45,818 bases of DNA from an uncultured Sulfurovum sp. (GTDB lineage Bacteria; Campylobacterota; Campylobacteria; Campylobacterales; Sulfurovaceae), in the NCBI GenBank assembly GCA_947311605.1, contig CAMZLC010000022.1, forward strand, positions 1-45,818. Direction: 5' to 3'. The position numbers were made by a program, and so were the translations under genes. Every line of letters starts with the position of its first letter. Within the stretch, counting starts at the first letter, position 1. This document shows positions 36,409 through 45,818 of this stretch, in pieces. The notes under the pieces are model-generated. The model searched no databases. It was not told where the DNA came from and worked only from the letters and a program-made list of their open reading frames with translations.

Positions 36409-37934
36409 TATTTCATCTCCTTATTTTTTTTGCTTACTACTATGGTGGCTTTTGCCACCCTGGTCTGGGCTTTCTCGTGCATAAAGCTGGTGAGCGCCTT
36501 GACCGAGTTGTCTATGGGCACAAGCACTGGCTTGGGGTAGACGCCCAGCCACACCACGATCAGCACCAAGGGTACCAACGCCGCAAGCTCTTTGCCGTCG
36601 AGATCATTCAGTGTTGCATTTGCCTCATGGGTCACAGGCCCAAAAAAGGAGCGCTTATAAAGATTGAGCATATAGACGGCACCGAGAATGATCGAGGTAC
36701 CCGCCAATACTGTCATGATCGGAGAAATCTTGTAGAAACCGGCCAGAGAGAGGTACTCCCCGACAAAACCGATCGTCAGCGGTAGACCCACAGATGCCAT
36801 CAGCATGATGCCGTAGATCACCGCATACTTCGGCATGACCGAGGCAAGCCCTCCAAACTCACTCATGAGCTTGGTATGGCGCCGGTCGTAGATCGAACCG
36901 ACCAGAAGGAAGAGTGCGCCCGAAACGATGCCGTGCGACAGCATCAGAAAGACAGAGCCGGTGATCCCCTCTGCATTCATGGCAAAGGTACCGATAATGA
37001 TTACCCCCATATGCGAGACAGAAGAGTAGGCGATCGTCTGCTTCATGTCCTCCTGCGCATAGGCCACCATCGCGGTATAGATGATCATAATGATCGCAAG
37101 TATCGCCACTGGTGTGATATAGAGCACTGAGGCATCCGGAAACATGGGTAGCGAGAAGCGTATGAAACCATAGGTACCCATCTTGAGCAGTACGGCGGCA
37201 AGGATCACTGAACCGACAGTCGGTGCCTGTCCATGGGCATACGGCAGCCAAGTATGGAACGGAAACATCGGCACTTTGATCGCAAATCCGAGGAAGAACG
37301 CCCAGAAGAGCCACTTCTCCACATCAAGCGGAAGGATCAAGGCATACCAGTCCGTGATCGCGAAGCTCCAGGATCCCGAAACCGAATGATAGACATAGGC
37401 CACATAGAGCATACCCACGAGCATAATCAAGGAGCCCGTAAAGGTATAGAGGAAGAACTTGATCGCAGCATAAAGCCGCCTCTCTCCGCCCCAGGCACCA
37501 ATGATATAGAGCATCGGCACCAGAGAAAATTCCCAGAAGAGATAGAAGAGGATCGCATCAAGCGAGATAAAGACACCGACCATCGCCACTTCCAGAAAAA
37601 GCAATGTAATGATCAGATTTTTGATATCCTTTTTGATATTCAATGCAATGATACCGATCAGAGTCATCAGTGTCGCCATAATGATAATAAAAAGACTGAT
37701 CCCGTCTACCCCCACATAGTAACTGATACCAAAATCAGAAACCAGCGGGATATTCTCGACAAACTGGAACCCTGCGTGGGTGACATCAAAAGACATCCAG
37801 AGCCAGAGTGAGAGCAGAAATTCTATAGAGGCCACTGCGATACCATAGGCTCTGATACTATCCTTGTTGACCACAAAGCCAAGCAATCCCGCAAGCAACG
37901 GAAAGAAGAGTAAGATTGTTAAAATGCCGTCCAT
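36408..37934 (-). CDS. nuoM: NADH-quinone oxidoreductase subunit M
   Basis: NuoM features (LEVAMVGVFISLDAILFYLFWEFSLVPMY-like, PMFPFHTWLPYAHGQAPT); start MDGILTILLFF at 37934. Confidence 0.95.
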   Translation of the reverse strand: MDGILTILLFFPLLAGLLGFVVNKDSIRAYGIAVASIEFLLSLWLWMSFDVTHAGFQFVENIPLVSDFGISYYVGVDGISLFIIIMATLMTLIGIIALNIKKDIKNLIITLLFLEVAMVGVFISLDAILFYLFWEFSLVPMLYIIGAWGGERRLYAAIKFFLYTFTGSLIMLVGMLYVAYVYHSVSGSWSFAITDWYALILPLDVEKWLFWAFFLGFAIKVPMFPFHTWLPYAHGQAPTVGSVILAAVLLKMGTYGFIRFSLPMFPDASVLYITPVAILAIIMIIYTAMVAYAQEDMKQTIAYSSVSHMGVIIIGTFAMNAEGITGSVFLMLSHGIVSGALFLLVGSIYDRRHTKLMSEFGGLASVMPKYAVIYGIMLMASVGLPLTIGFVGEYLSLAGFYKISPIMTVLAGTSIILGAVYMLNLYKRSFFGPVTHEANATLNDLDGKELAALVPLVLIVVWLGVYPKPVLVPIDNSVKALTSFMHEKAQTRVAKATIVVSKKNKEMK

Positions 37935-39856
37935 TAGTGAGCTCCTTGGCTGAGTTTGAATGCCACAAAGGCGATCGCGACCAGCAGCAATGCGCCGCCG
38001 GCCATCCATCTAAGATAATCCGAAAGGTTTCCTGTCTGGATTTTCCGTGTAGTGTCCCCTGTGGTTTTGATAAATTTCCCGATACCGTCTACCGTCGCAT
38101 CGACCACTTTCTGATCTACGGTGCCCCAAGAGAACCTGGAGAGTGCCGCATAAGGCTTGGAGATGGTTTTTTCATAGAAGATTGGGATATAGTATTGATT
38201 GGACAGAAGCCTGTATACAAAAGAGCGTTCAAGCTTCTCATTGCGTTTGAGTCCTCTGTTGTATTTGATGTAGGCCAGAACAATACCGCCTACAGCAAAG
38301 GCAATGACCAGCAAGCCCAATATCCATGCGATATGATGGGTGTGCTCGCTCATATGATACTCCGGCAAAAGTTTCGTCACAAAATGCTCGAACCAGTCTT
38401 TGTAGAAACCGGCAACCACTGCAAGAATAGCCAGGGGGGATAATGCCACTAGCACATAACCATACATTTCGTGTGGATGAATGCCAAGTGCATGATAACG
38501 CTCATTGCCATGGAAGGTCAAAAAGACCTGTCTAAAGCTGTAGAAAGCTGTCAACCCTGCTGTCAGTACAAGAATCGTCCAGAGGACATAAGTATGCTCG
38601 TTAAATGCTACTTCAATAATAGCATCTTTGGAGAAGTATCCGGCAAACCCGATACCGGCAATACCGATACCTGAGAGTGCCAAGGAGGCAACCCCCATAT
38701 AAAGATAGGTCCAGCGCATGACCTTTTTGAGTCCGCCCATTTTGAAGATATCCAGCTCACCATCCATCGCGTGCATCACATTTCCTGCACCCAGGAAGAG
38801 CAGTGCCTTGAAGAAAGCATGGGCTGCAAGGTGAAACAGTGCAATCCAATAGGCTCCCAGGCCTGCTGCTGCGAACATGTACCCGAGCTGCGAAAGCGTG
38901 GAGAAGGCGATGATGCGCTTCAGGTCTCTATTGACCAGCGCCATCGATGCGGCAAAGACCGCCACAAAGGTACCCAGTGCCGCAATAAAGTAACTGACCC
39001 AGTGTACCGCCTCCATACTGTAGAGCGGATTAGCGCGTATGACCAGAAAAACACCTGCCGTCACCATCGTCGCTGCATGGATCAATGCAGAGACCGGTGT
39101 CGGCCCCTCCATCGCATCTGTCAGCCAGGTATGCAGTGGGAACTGTGCCGATTTTCCCATCGCACCAATAAAGAGTGCAACTGCGGCTGCAACCAGTATG
39201 CCATCACTGAGGTTTGGCAGTGCCGCGAAAACCACATCATACTGCAAAGAGCCAACATTCCAATAGAGAATAAAAATACCTACCAACATACCCAGGTCAG
39301 CGATGCGGTTCATAATAAACGCTTCATTGGCTGCCCAGGAAGGAGAGATGGAAGGATTGACCTCCCTGCTGACATCCTCTTTGTGGTACCAGAATCCGAT
39401 CAGAAGCCAGGAACAGACCCCTACGCCTTCCCAGCCGATAAAGAGTCCCAGAAAGTTGTCGCTCATGACCAACACCATCATCGAAAAAACAAAGGCGGAG
39501 AGGTAAGAGAAAAAGCGGTTGAAGCTCTTGTCGTGATCCATATATCCATTGGAATAGATGTGTACTACCGTAGAGACCAGCGTGACTACTGTCATCATGG
39601 TCACAGAGATCTGATCGACCAGGAATCCAAAGGGAATCAGCATATCACCTGCCATGATCCAATCCATCATCCTCACATGAACTGGCCCTACCGTCATGAC
39701 ATGGCTAAAGAGAATCGCCGAAGCTACAAAAGAGATAAAGATCAGTGTGGATGTCACAATGCCCGTAATGATATTTTTTTTACTCATGCCAAACAGTGCG
39801 GCAAACAGCGAGCCTGCCAGTGGCGCGAAGAGCGCGATATAAACTAAATTTTCCAT
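37934..39856 (-). CDS. nuoL: NADH-quinone oxidoreductase subunit L
   Basis: GWEGVGVCSWLLIGFWY, QFPLHTWLTDAMEGPTPVSALIHAATMVTAGV. Confidence 0.96.
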   Translation of the reverse strand: MENLVYIALFAPLAGSLFAALFGMSKKNIITGIVTSTLIFISFVASAILFSHVMTVGPVHVRMMDWIMAGDMLIPFGFLVDQISVTMMTVVTLVSTVVHIYSNGYMDHDKSFNRFFSYLSAFVFSMMVLVMSDNFLGLFIGWEGVGVCSWLLIGFWYHKEDVSREVNPSISPSWAANEAFIMNRIADLGMLVGIFILYWNVGSLQYDVVFAALPNLSDGILVAAAVALFIGAMGKSAQFPLHTWLTDAMEGPTPVSALIHAATMVTAGVFLVIRANPLYSMEAVHWVSYFIAALGTFVAVFAASMALVNRDLKRIIAFSTLSQLGYMFAAAGLGAYWIALFHLAAHAFFKALLFLGAGNVMHAMDGELDIFKMGGLKKVMRWTYLYMGVASLALSGIGIAGIGFAGYFSKDAIIEVAFNEHTYVLWTILVLTAGLTAFYSFRQVFLTFHGNERYHALGIHPHEMYGYVLVALSPLAILAVVAGFYKDWFEHFVTKLLPEYHMSEHTHHIAWILGLLVIAFAVGGIVLAYIKYNRGLKRNEKLERSFVYRLLSNQYYIPIFYEKTISKPYAALSRFSWGTVDQKVVDATVDGIGKFIKTTGDTTRKIQTGNLSDYLRWMAGGALLLVAIAFVAFKLSQGAH

Positions 39857-39858
39857 CT

Positions 39859-40161
39859 CTACCCCCTCATCACTGTATAGGCATCAAGATCCAGTGTGCC
39901 GTACTTTTTGTACAGTATCACCAATAGCCCAAGTCCTACAGCCACCTCACTTGCAGCGACAGCGATGACAAAGAAAGCAAACATCTGCCCAGCCATGTCA
40001 TGGTAATGATTGGAGATCGCTGCAAAAGCAATATTGACAGCATTCAGCATGATCTCTGTGGCAAAAAAGAGCATCAGCAGATTTTTTCGTCTTAGTACTC
40101 CGACCAGTCCTATAGAAAACAGGATACCAGAAAGTATCAGGTAGTGTCCCAGCCCTATCAT
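39859..40161 (-). CDS. nuoK: NADH-quinone oxidoreductase subunit K
   Basis: Size, TM pattern, AVAASEVAVGLGLLV. Confidence 0.95.
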   Translation of the reverse strand: MIGLGHYLILSGILFSIGLVGVLRRKNLLMLFFATEIMLNAVNIAFAAISNHYHDMAGQMFAFFVIAVAASEVAVGLGLLVILYKKYGTLDLDAYTVMRG

Positions 40162-40715
40162 TTCTCACCTCCTTGTGTCATCTCTGGAATCTCTTCTTCT
40201 GTCGTAGAGAGACTTGCATCCATTTTCTTTCCTGCCAATATGATGCCGGAAATCATTGCTACAAGCAGCATAACTGCAGCCACTTCAAAAGGCACAAGGT
40301 ACTTAGTAAAGAGTACCAGTCCTACTGCCTGGGGGTTGGTGGCTCCTGCTGCTTCCGGATAAAGGGAAGAGACTCCCTGCCCAATGACTGGTGCGGAGAA
40401 AACCACGACCAGCATCAAGGCAATGGCTCCCCCCAGTACAAATACCGTAGCAGCACTACCGTTCTTCTCTTTGACATCTTTACTCATATCAAAGAACATC
40501 ATAGCGAAGGAGTAGAGTGCCATCACTGCACCCACATAGACGATCAGCTGCACTGCACCCAGAAAGTCCGCTCCCAAAATAAAGAAAAGTCCTGATATCA
40601 GCACCATGCCTGCAGCTAGAGAGGTCATCGCATAGAGGACATTCTTGCTCATCACGGTCACCAAAAAGAGGAGCGTTATCAGCACTGCGAAAAAATAAAA
40701 AGCAATCATTACCAT
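40158..40715 (-). CDS. nuoJ: NADH-quinone oxidoreductase subunit J
   Basis: NuoJ pattern GADFLGAVQLIVYVGAVMALYSFAMMF. Confidence 0.94.
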   Translation of the reverse strand: MVMIAFYFFAVLITLLFLVTVMSKNVLYAMTSLAAGMVLISGLFFILGADFLGAVQLIVYVGAVMALYSFAMMFFDMSKDVKEKNGSAATVFVLGGAIALMLVVVFSAPVIGQGVSSLYPEAAGATNPQAVGLVLFTKYLVPFEVAAVMLLVAMISGIILAGKKMDASLSTTEEEIPEMTQGGEK

Positions 40716-40724
40716 CTCTACTCC

Positions 40725-41348
40725 CTAATACGCCAGTGGCGTTTTTTTAATATTCTCATCCGCATGGGGTGAGACCGCCCCGAATCCGGGGTACTCTTTT
40801 TGCTGCTTGAGTCTGTCGATAGGGGTCAGCATATCTTCAAAGAGTGAGAAGCTTGCCCGCTGCTGGGAGGCAGTCTCATATCTGTCGCCATGCACGATCG
40901 CCAACTCCGGACATACCTCCGCACAGTAACCACAAAAGATACATCGCCCAAAGTTGATCGTGTACTCACTCACCTCTTTACGCTGATTTTCGTCATAGCG
41001 AGTATCCATTGCGATACAGTTGGAGATACAGATCTTCTCGCAAAGTCCACAGCCAATACAACGATAATGTCCGCTCTCTAGTAAACGCTTCATCTCATGG
41101 ATCGCACGATATCTTCGGGAGATAGGTATCTTCTCAAAAGGATAACGGATCGTATGTGTCTCTCCGCGGAAGAGGGTTCGGATCATGATACCAAAGGTCA
41201 CACCAAGCCCTATCATGAGCTCTACTTTGAGAGAGCGGCTCACTACTTGCTTGAACTTTCCCCAGCTTGTCTCTGGCGTCTTGCCGAGATCCAGCATTCT
41301 GTACTGCTGCTGACCGACATTTCTATTTTTAAACTGTTCTAAACTCAT
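40725..41348 (-). CDS. nuoI: NADH-quinone oxidoreductase subunit I
   Basis: CIGCGLCEKICISNCI and CIFCGYCAEVCPELAI. Confidence 0.95.
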   Translation of the reverse strand: MSLEQFKNRNVGQQQYRMLDLGKTPETSWGKFKQVVSRSLKVELMIGLGVTFGIMIRTLFRGETHTIRYPFEKIPISRRYRAIHEMKRLLESGHYRCIGCGLCEKICISNCIAMDTRYDENQRKEVSEYTINFGRCIFCGYCAEVCPELAIVHGDRYETASQQRASFSLFEDMLTPIDRLKQQKEYPGFGAVSPHADENIKKTPLAY

Positions 41349-41357
41349 TGCTACTCC

Positions 41358-42392
41358 TTATCCTATCGCCATCATGACGATACCAGTGATCACGACATTG
41401 ACTACGGCCAACGGCATCAGAACTTTCCAGCTCAGCCACATCAACTGATCGGGTCTGATGTGTGGCCAGGAAGCCCTCACCCACAGCATCAGAAAGAAGA
41501 AGAAGCTTACTTTGAGCCCCATCATCAACCAGCCTGGAATGAAGAGGAAATCACTGTATCCTCCACAGAAAATTACCGATGCCAAGATACCGATCGTGAT
41601 CATATTAGCATACTCTCCGACAAAGAAAAGCCCCCACCTAAGACCGCTGTACTCAGTCACAAAACCTGAAACGATCTCTGCCTCATGCTCAAGCAGGTCA
41701 AAGGGTGTACGGTTGGTCTCTGCAAATCCTGCGATCAGGAAGAGTACAAATGCCAAGGGCTGCTGCCAGATCAACCATGATCCGATACCTGCCGCCTGAT
41801 GGTCGTTGAAATCCACTAGAGAAAGCGAGCCTACCAGCATGATAGGTGCCAGCAGAGAAAGCCCTGTCACCACCTCATAACTGAGAAACTGCACAGCGGT
41901 TCTGGCTGCGCCAATGATCCCCCACTTGTTCTGCTGTGACATACCTGCAAGCAGTGGTCCATAAAGACCTGCTGCCATGGCAGCAAGGATAAAGAGAATG
42001 CCGATATTAACATCAGATGCGATCGAAGGAACAAAGACGCCACCCAAAAGCGGTATCCACTCAGGGAAGGTAAAATCAGGAAAGATCGGTACGGCTGCCA
42101 GTGCCATAAAGGCGGTTCCCGCCGTGATCACCGGTGCGATCGAGAAGATCAGACGGTTGGAGAACTGCGGGATAAAATCCTCTTTGGTAAAGAGTTTGAT
42201 CCCGTCTGCTGCCAGCTGCAGGAGGCCAAAAGGGCCCACATGTGCCGGCCCCGGTCGTCGTTGCATCCATGCCAGCACTTTTCGTTCGATATAGGTGCCA
42301 AATCCCGCAACTGCCGAAACAAGCAGCAGTGCGATCAGTGCCTTGACGGCTGCACCGACCCAGGTCACTTCATGTATCATTGTTGTTTCCAT
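41358..42392 (-). CDS. nuoH: NADH-quinone oxidoreductase subunit H
   Basis: ERKVLAWMQRRPGPAHVGPFGLLQLAADGIKLFTKED, ETNRTPFDLLEHEAEIVSGFVTEYS. Confidence 0.96.
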   Translation of the reverse strand: METTMIHEVTWVGAAVKALIALLLVSAVAGFGTYIERKVLAWMQRRPGPAHVGPFGLLQLAADGIKLFTKEDFIPQFSNRLIFSIAPVITAGTAFMALAAVPIFPDFTFPEWIPLLGGVFVPSIASDVNIGILFILAAMAAGLYGPLLAGMSQQNKWGIIGAARTAVQFLSYEVVTGLSLLAPIMLVGSLSLVDFNDHQAAGIGSWLIWQQPLAFVLFLIAGFAETNRTPFDLLEHEAEIVSGFVTEYSGLRWGLFFVGEYANMITIGILASVIFCGGYSDFLFIPGWLMMGLKVSFFFFLMLWVRASWPHIRPDQLMWLSWKVLMPLAVVNVVITGIVMMAIG

Positions 42393-42393
42393 A

Positions 42394-44853
42394 CTAAGCC
42401 TTTCGTAGTGTTACTGTTCTGTAGCGCTGTGCACCAAAGAGACCATAGATATCTTCTGCACTTTTAAAGTCAGGAATAGCGACAATCTCTCCCCCCATCT
42501 TATCATCTGCAACAACAGACAGCGTCAGTCTTCTGTCTCCCAGCGCAACCTCAACACGCTCTCCAAGCATCGCTGCCTTGGCAGGACTTGCATAGAGGGC
42601 AAAGGGCTCAAATATCTGATGCGCCTTGTCCGTAAAATCACTGAACTGCCTGCCAGGGTTGAGCCGTATAGCGATCTCACCCTCTAGCGGAGAGTAGGTT
42701 TTAGGTATCTCTACCTCATCCATGATCACCTCGCATCGGATTGATTCTAGGCGATAGCCACGGTTGTCACTGCCGTCGCTGTCGTAATGGTTGGAGAGGG
42801 CATCAAAGGCAATGTCCTTATAGCCTTTCTCCTGCGGCAGTCTTTCTGTCCAGTCAACTGTCTCCTGTGGGGCACCCACTACGGCGCCAAGCAGATCATT
42901 CAGTTCATAGCCTTCATAGGGCAGTGCTGCATTGGTAGGTACTACTCTTTTATCCAGTGCAGTGAGCGTGCCCTCTTGCTGGTTGAGTGCTGGCATATCC
43001 AGATCTCCCCCACCCAGTGCAGAGAGTCTGAAATCTCCTTTTTCGTTATAGCCTACTGTATAGCCCGATGCAGCATCATCCAGATCACAGATCAATGCCA
43101 CACCCAGCGCATTGGATTTAGGAGGAATCACAACCAGTGTAAATCCACAGGCTTTCTCTGCCAGTGCTACCAGTCTTGCCAGATTTTCCGCCTGCGCATG
43201 GTAGTAAAGATCCTCCCCTACCATCAGGGAAAAGGACTCTTTTTTCTTTAGCATTTTTTCAAGCTCTGCCGCAAAGGCATCACTCTCTTTACCCAAAAGC
43301 TCTACGAGTCCGTTGCGTACTATCTCGATCTCCTTCTCCTGCATCTGGGGTACTTTCCTGGTCACCTCTTTCTGTTCACCTGTCTCTTCATCTACGACTG
43401 TTTCTGTGACATCCACCATCACCTTTTCCTGAATGGTTTTTGTCTCGGTTGTATGGAAATCATCCAGATAGTTTTGTACCTCTTCGGGGAGCTTCTCTCT
43501 GTCGGCAAAGAGATCCAAAATCAGATAAAGTACCGCCTCTTCCAGGCCCGGTTTGTGTGCAAAAGTACTGACTGTTTTTCCCATGCCGGGAATCAGGGTA
43601 TCTCCTACCGGGTGGAAGTAGAGCCCTGCCCCCTTGTTCATCTTCTGCACATTGTTGAAAGCGTGCCTGCTTCCGGGGGCATCATTTCTCAAATGCGTCC
43701 CTACTGAGATCACAAAATCACTCTCACGCATGATCTGCGCATTGTCTCCCGAATAGAGACGCTGACCGCTTGCTGCACTGTAGGCGGCCAAAAATTTCTG
43801 ATAGGCTCTGACCTGGGGATTGTAGAGCCTGACGCCCAGCTTCTCCTTCAGTGTCTGCAGCATCTGCGCCTCTTCATTGGTGATTACGGCGTTGAAACGG
43901 ATCGTCTCTGCTTTTTTCAGGGCATCTACCGCCTGCGCAAATGCCTCTGGATCTTTCTGCACCCCACGGTTTTCAAAATCATAGGCGAAACGGGCTGCAC
44001 CATCGAGTGAGGTGTAGTGCCACTCATTGGTCACCCGGTATATCTTGGGTGTGCGATCAGAAATAGACGTGGGCTTGACCTCGTAATAGATCTGGAAGCC
44101 ATCGCTGGAGTGTGCGGAAACTGCCGGGATACGTGTCAGATCCCAGGCATTGCTCGTATACTGAAAATCTCTGCTCACCAGTGCGCCCACAGGACAGACC
44201 GCAATACACTCACCACAGTCCGAGCAGTTGGTCTCTCCCGTGCCGTTGCTGGGAACGATCACCGATTTCTGCAGCTTGTTCCACATCGCATAGGCATCTT
44301 TGGGGACACGCTCTTTGAGCTCTTTGCTCAGCTTCTCTCCCCCTCTGGGGCCCGTAGAGAGTGCCGCGTCGCCTACCATGTCCTTGCAGACGGTCACGCA
44401 TCGCTCGCAGACGATACAGAGACCCGGATCATAATGCAGGACACTGCTCCAGGTGGTCGCTTCCCGCTTGGTGTCGGGGATGGCAAAGGATTGCGAGTCC
44501 ACCCCGAGCTCCAGTGTATAGTTCTGCAGTTCACACTCACCACTCTGATCACAGACGCCACACTGCAGAGGGTGATTGACATCATAGACCTCCATGATTG
44601 CCCTACGCTCTTCGAGGATCTCTTCGTTCTGTGTCACGATCTCCATGCCGTCTTTGGCCTTGGCATTGCAGGAGTAGACCCGTTTGCCGTCTGCTTCTAC
44701 CAGGCAGATCCTGCATGCAAGTGTCGGGGAGCATCGGGTCAAATAGCAGATCGCCGGGATAAATATCCCATTGGCTCTGGCAATATTGAGGATAAACTCA
44801 CCCTCTTTCCCCTGACACACCTGACCATCAATTGTAATTGTAATATCGCTCAT
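42394..44853 (-). CDS. nuoG: NADH-quinone oxidoreductase subunit G
   Basis: 2Fe-2S CSPTLACRICLVEADG, HPLQCGVCDQSGECELQN, CIVCERCVTVC, NCSDCGECIAVCPVGAL. Confidence 0.93.
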   Translation of the reverse strand: MSDITITIDGQVCQGKEGEFILNIARANGIFIPAICYLTRCSPTLACRICLVEADGKRVYSCNAKAKDGMEIVTQNEEILEERRAIMEVYDVNHPLQCGVCDQSGECELQNYTLELGVDSQSFAIPDTKREATTWSSVLHYDPGLCIVCERCVTVCKDMVGDAALSTGPRGGEKLSKELKERVPKDAYAMWNKLQKSVIVPSNGTGETNCSDCGECIAVCPVGALVSRDFQYTSNAWDLTRIPAVSAHSSDGFQIYYEVKPTSISDRTPKIYRVTNEWHYTSLDGAARFAYDFENRGVQKDPEAFAQAVDALKKAETIRFNAVITNEEAQMLQTLKEKLGVRLYNPQVRAYQKFLAAYSAASGQRLYSGDNAQIMRESDFVISVGTHLRNDAPGSRHAFNNVQKMNKGAGLYFHPVGDTLIPGMGKTVSTFAHKPGLEEAVLYLILDLFADREKLPEEVQNYLDDFHTTETKTIQEKVMVDVTETVVDEETGEQKEVTRKVPQMQEKEIEIVRNGLVELLGKESDAFAAELEKMLKKKESFSLMVGEDLYYHAQAENLARLVALAEKACGFTLVVIPPKSNALGVALICDLDDAASGYTVGYNEKGDFRLSALGGGDLDMPALNQQEGTLTALDKRVVPTNAALPYEGYELNDLLGAVVGAPQETVDWTERLPQEKGYKDIAFDALSNHYDSDGSDNRGYRLESIRCEVIMDEVEIPKTYSPLEGEIAIRLNPGRQFSDFTDKAHQIFEPFALYASPAKAAMLGERVEVALGDRRLTLSVVADDKMGGEIVAIPDFKSAEDIYGLFGAQRYRTVTLRKA

Positions 44854-44854
44854 A

Positions 44855-45818
44855 TCAGCTCTCCACTCTTTGGAACTTTAACCTGCTAAATCTATAAGAG
44901 GATAGCAGAGGCGCACTTAATCCCATGTCAAATTGAGGGGTCAGTGCCACTGTTCCTTTCATAGATGTATCAATCCTAAACACTCGCTTCACTCCTATGC
45001 CGTCGATCATAAACTCTACCACCTCTCCATCGCGTAGTTTTGCCGCGGTCGCAAACTGCTCCGATCCCTTCAGGACTGCATCGTCACCTCTCTCTATATT
45101 CGGTCTGATCTTGGCTGCCAGTATCTCTTGGCTGTCACATCGATAGACCACGACGCCGTCATAGCCATCCAGCTCCTCTATCTCTTCGATCTCCGGTTTG
45201 CTCTCGATGCTTTGTACCTGCAGCGCATAGCCCCTGTGAGGCTCCCCGGTCATGTCGTAGTGATCAGGCAGTGCATCAAATGGTATCCCTGCATATCCCT
45301 GCGCAGCCGGCAGTGCGGCAGTATAGTCTATCGTATGGGTCTCTTGCAGCCCCAGTGCATTGGCAAGATCGTTCAGTACGAAACCGTGATAGGGCAGTGC
45401 CACATGGGTGGGTACGACCTGCTTGTCCAGAGAGCTGAAGGTGCCCTCCTGCTGGTTAAGTGCAGGCATATCGAGGTCGCCTTCAGCACTGCTGCTGAGT
45501 ACAAAATCCGCTTTGGCGTTGTAGCCCACTGTTGTGCCCTCGGCCGCCTCGTCCAGATCACAGATCAGAGCGACACCCAGGGTGTTGGTGGAGGGTGGCA
45601 CCAGCATGACGCTAAAGCCTGCATAACGCTCCAACAGTGCCAGCAGTTTGGCAATCTGCACTGCTTTGGGATGGGCATACAGATCAGCGCCTACCACCAA
45701 TGAACGCTGCTGTTTTTTATGGAATGCCATGGCAATATCTGCCAACTCCTCCTCCCCCACATTGCTCTCCGCACTCAGATTGCCGATATCCAGATCATCC
45801 AGCACCTCGCGTACAAAG
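44855..45818 (-). CDS. Second NuoG-like subunit, C-terminal part (5' end beyond window)
   Basis: Shares LGVALICDLD-AA-G-TVGYN, GDLDMPALNQQEGT and the D-QVVPT-ALPY region with the adjacent nuoG; reading frame stays open to the window end. Confidence 0.85.
   Translation of the reverse strand, partial: FVREVLDDLDIGNLSAESNVGEEELADIAMAFHKKQQRSLVVGADLYAHPKAVQIAKLLALLERYAGFSVMLVPPSTNTLGVALICDLDEAAEGTTVGYNAKADFVLSSSAEGDLDMPALNQQEGTFSSLDKQVVPTHVALPYHGFVLNDLANALGLQETHTIDYTAALPAAQGYAGIPFDALPDHYDMTGEPHRGYALQVQSIESKPEIEEIEELDGYDGVVVYRCDSQEILAAKIRPNIERGDDAVLKGSEQFATAAKLRDGEVVEFMIDGIGVKRVFRIDTSMKGTVALTPQFDMGLSAPLLSSYRFSRLKFQRVES

Noticed and set aside
38771-39847. 358-aa plus-strand ORF and other long plus-strand ORFs in the nuo region
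   Set aside because: Low-complexity H/R/C-rich products antisense to conserved nuo genes; typical codon-structure shadows.
1-45818. CRISPR array, toxin-antitoxin, restriction-modification or prophage genes
   Set aside because: No regularly spaced repeats with unique spacers and no recognisable cas, RM, TA or phage structural proteins on either strand.

Overview
The window looks like a Campylobacterota chromosome segment (Sulfurovum/Sulfurimonas-like gene content; taxonomy inferred from protein families only). From about 0.4 to 28.4 kb there is a nearly all-minus-strand block of respiratory genes. It holds an mcc-type sulfite reductase locus: octaheme MccA with seven CXXCH and one CX15CH, MccB-like FKBP isomerase, MccC-like ferredoxin, MccD-like NrfD, CcsBA heme lyase, and NosL/ABC/thiol-membrane genes that may form a copper-delivery module. 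It also holds a HydABC [NiFe] hydrogenase, a PsrA/PhsA-type molybdoenzyme with a b-type cytochrome, c-type cytochromes, HemJ, a HemW-like radical SAM protein, and a two-component system whose kinase carries a heme-c (CXXCH) sensor domain. After that come an AspT-like transporter, ung, ubiA/mqnP, pssA, miaA and a complex I operon (nuoN to nuoG, with a second nuoG-like gene running off the window). The main non-gene signals are: (1) a roughly 165-bp, nearly full-length hairpin repeat, present at 28564-28729 and, left-truncated, at 1-134 next to a tRNA-Arg. The two copies are direct repeats bracketing the respiratory block, and all arm-to-arm transitions are G:U-compatible on one strand. (2) A shared promoter architecture, two C-tracts 9-12 bp upstream of a TATAAT-like -10, in front of five respiratory/heme operons. 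(3) A structured leader in front of the HemW-like gene. (4) A frameshift fusing a NosL-like gene to a small membrane ORF. (5) A decayed IS481-like element inside the mcc locus.
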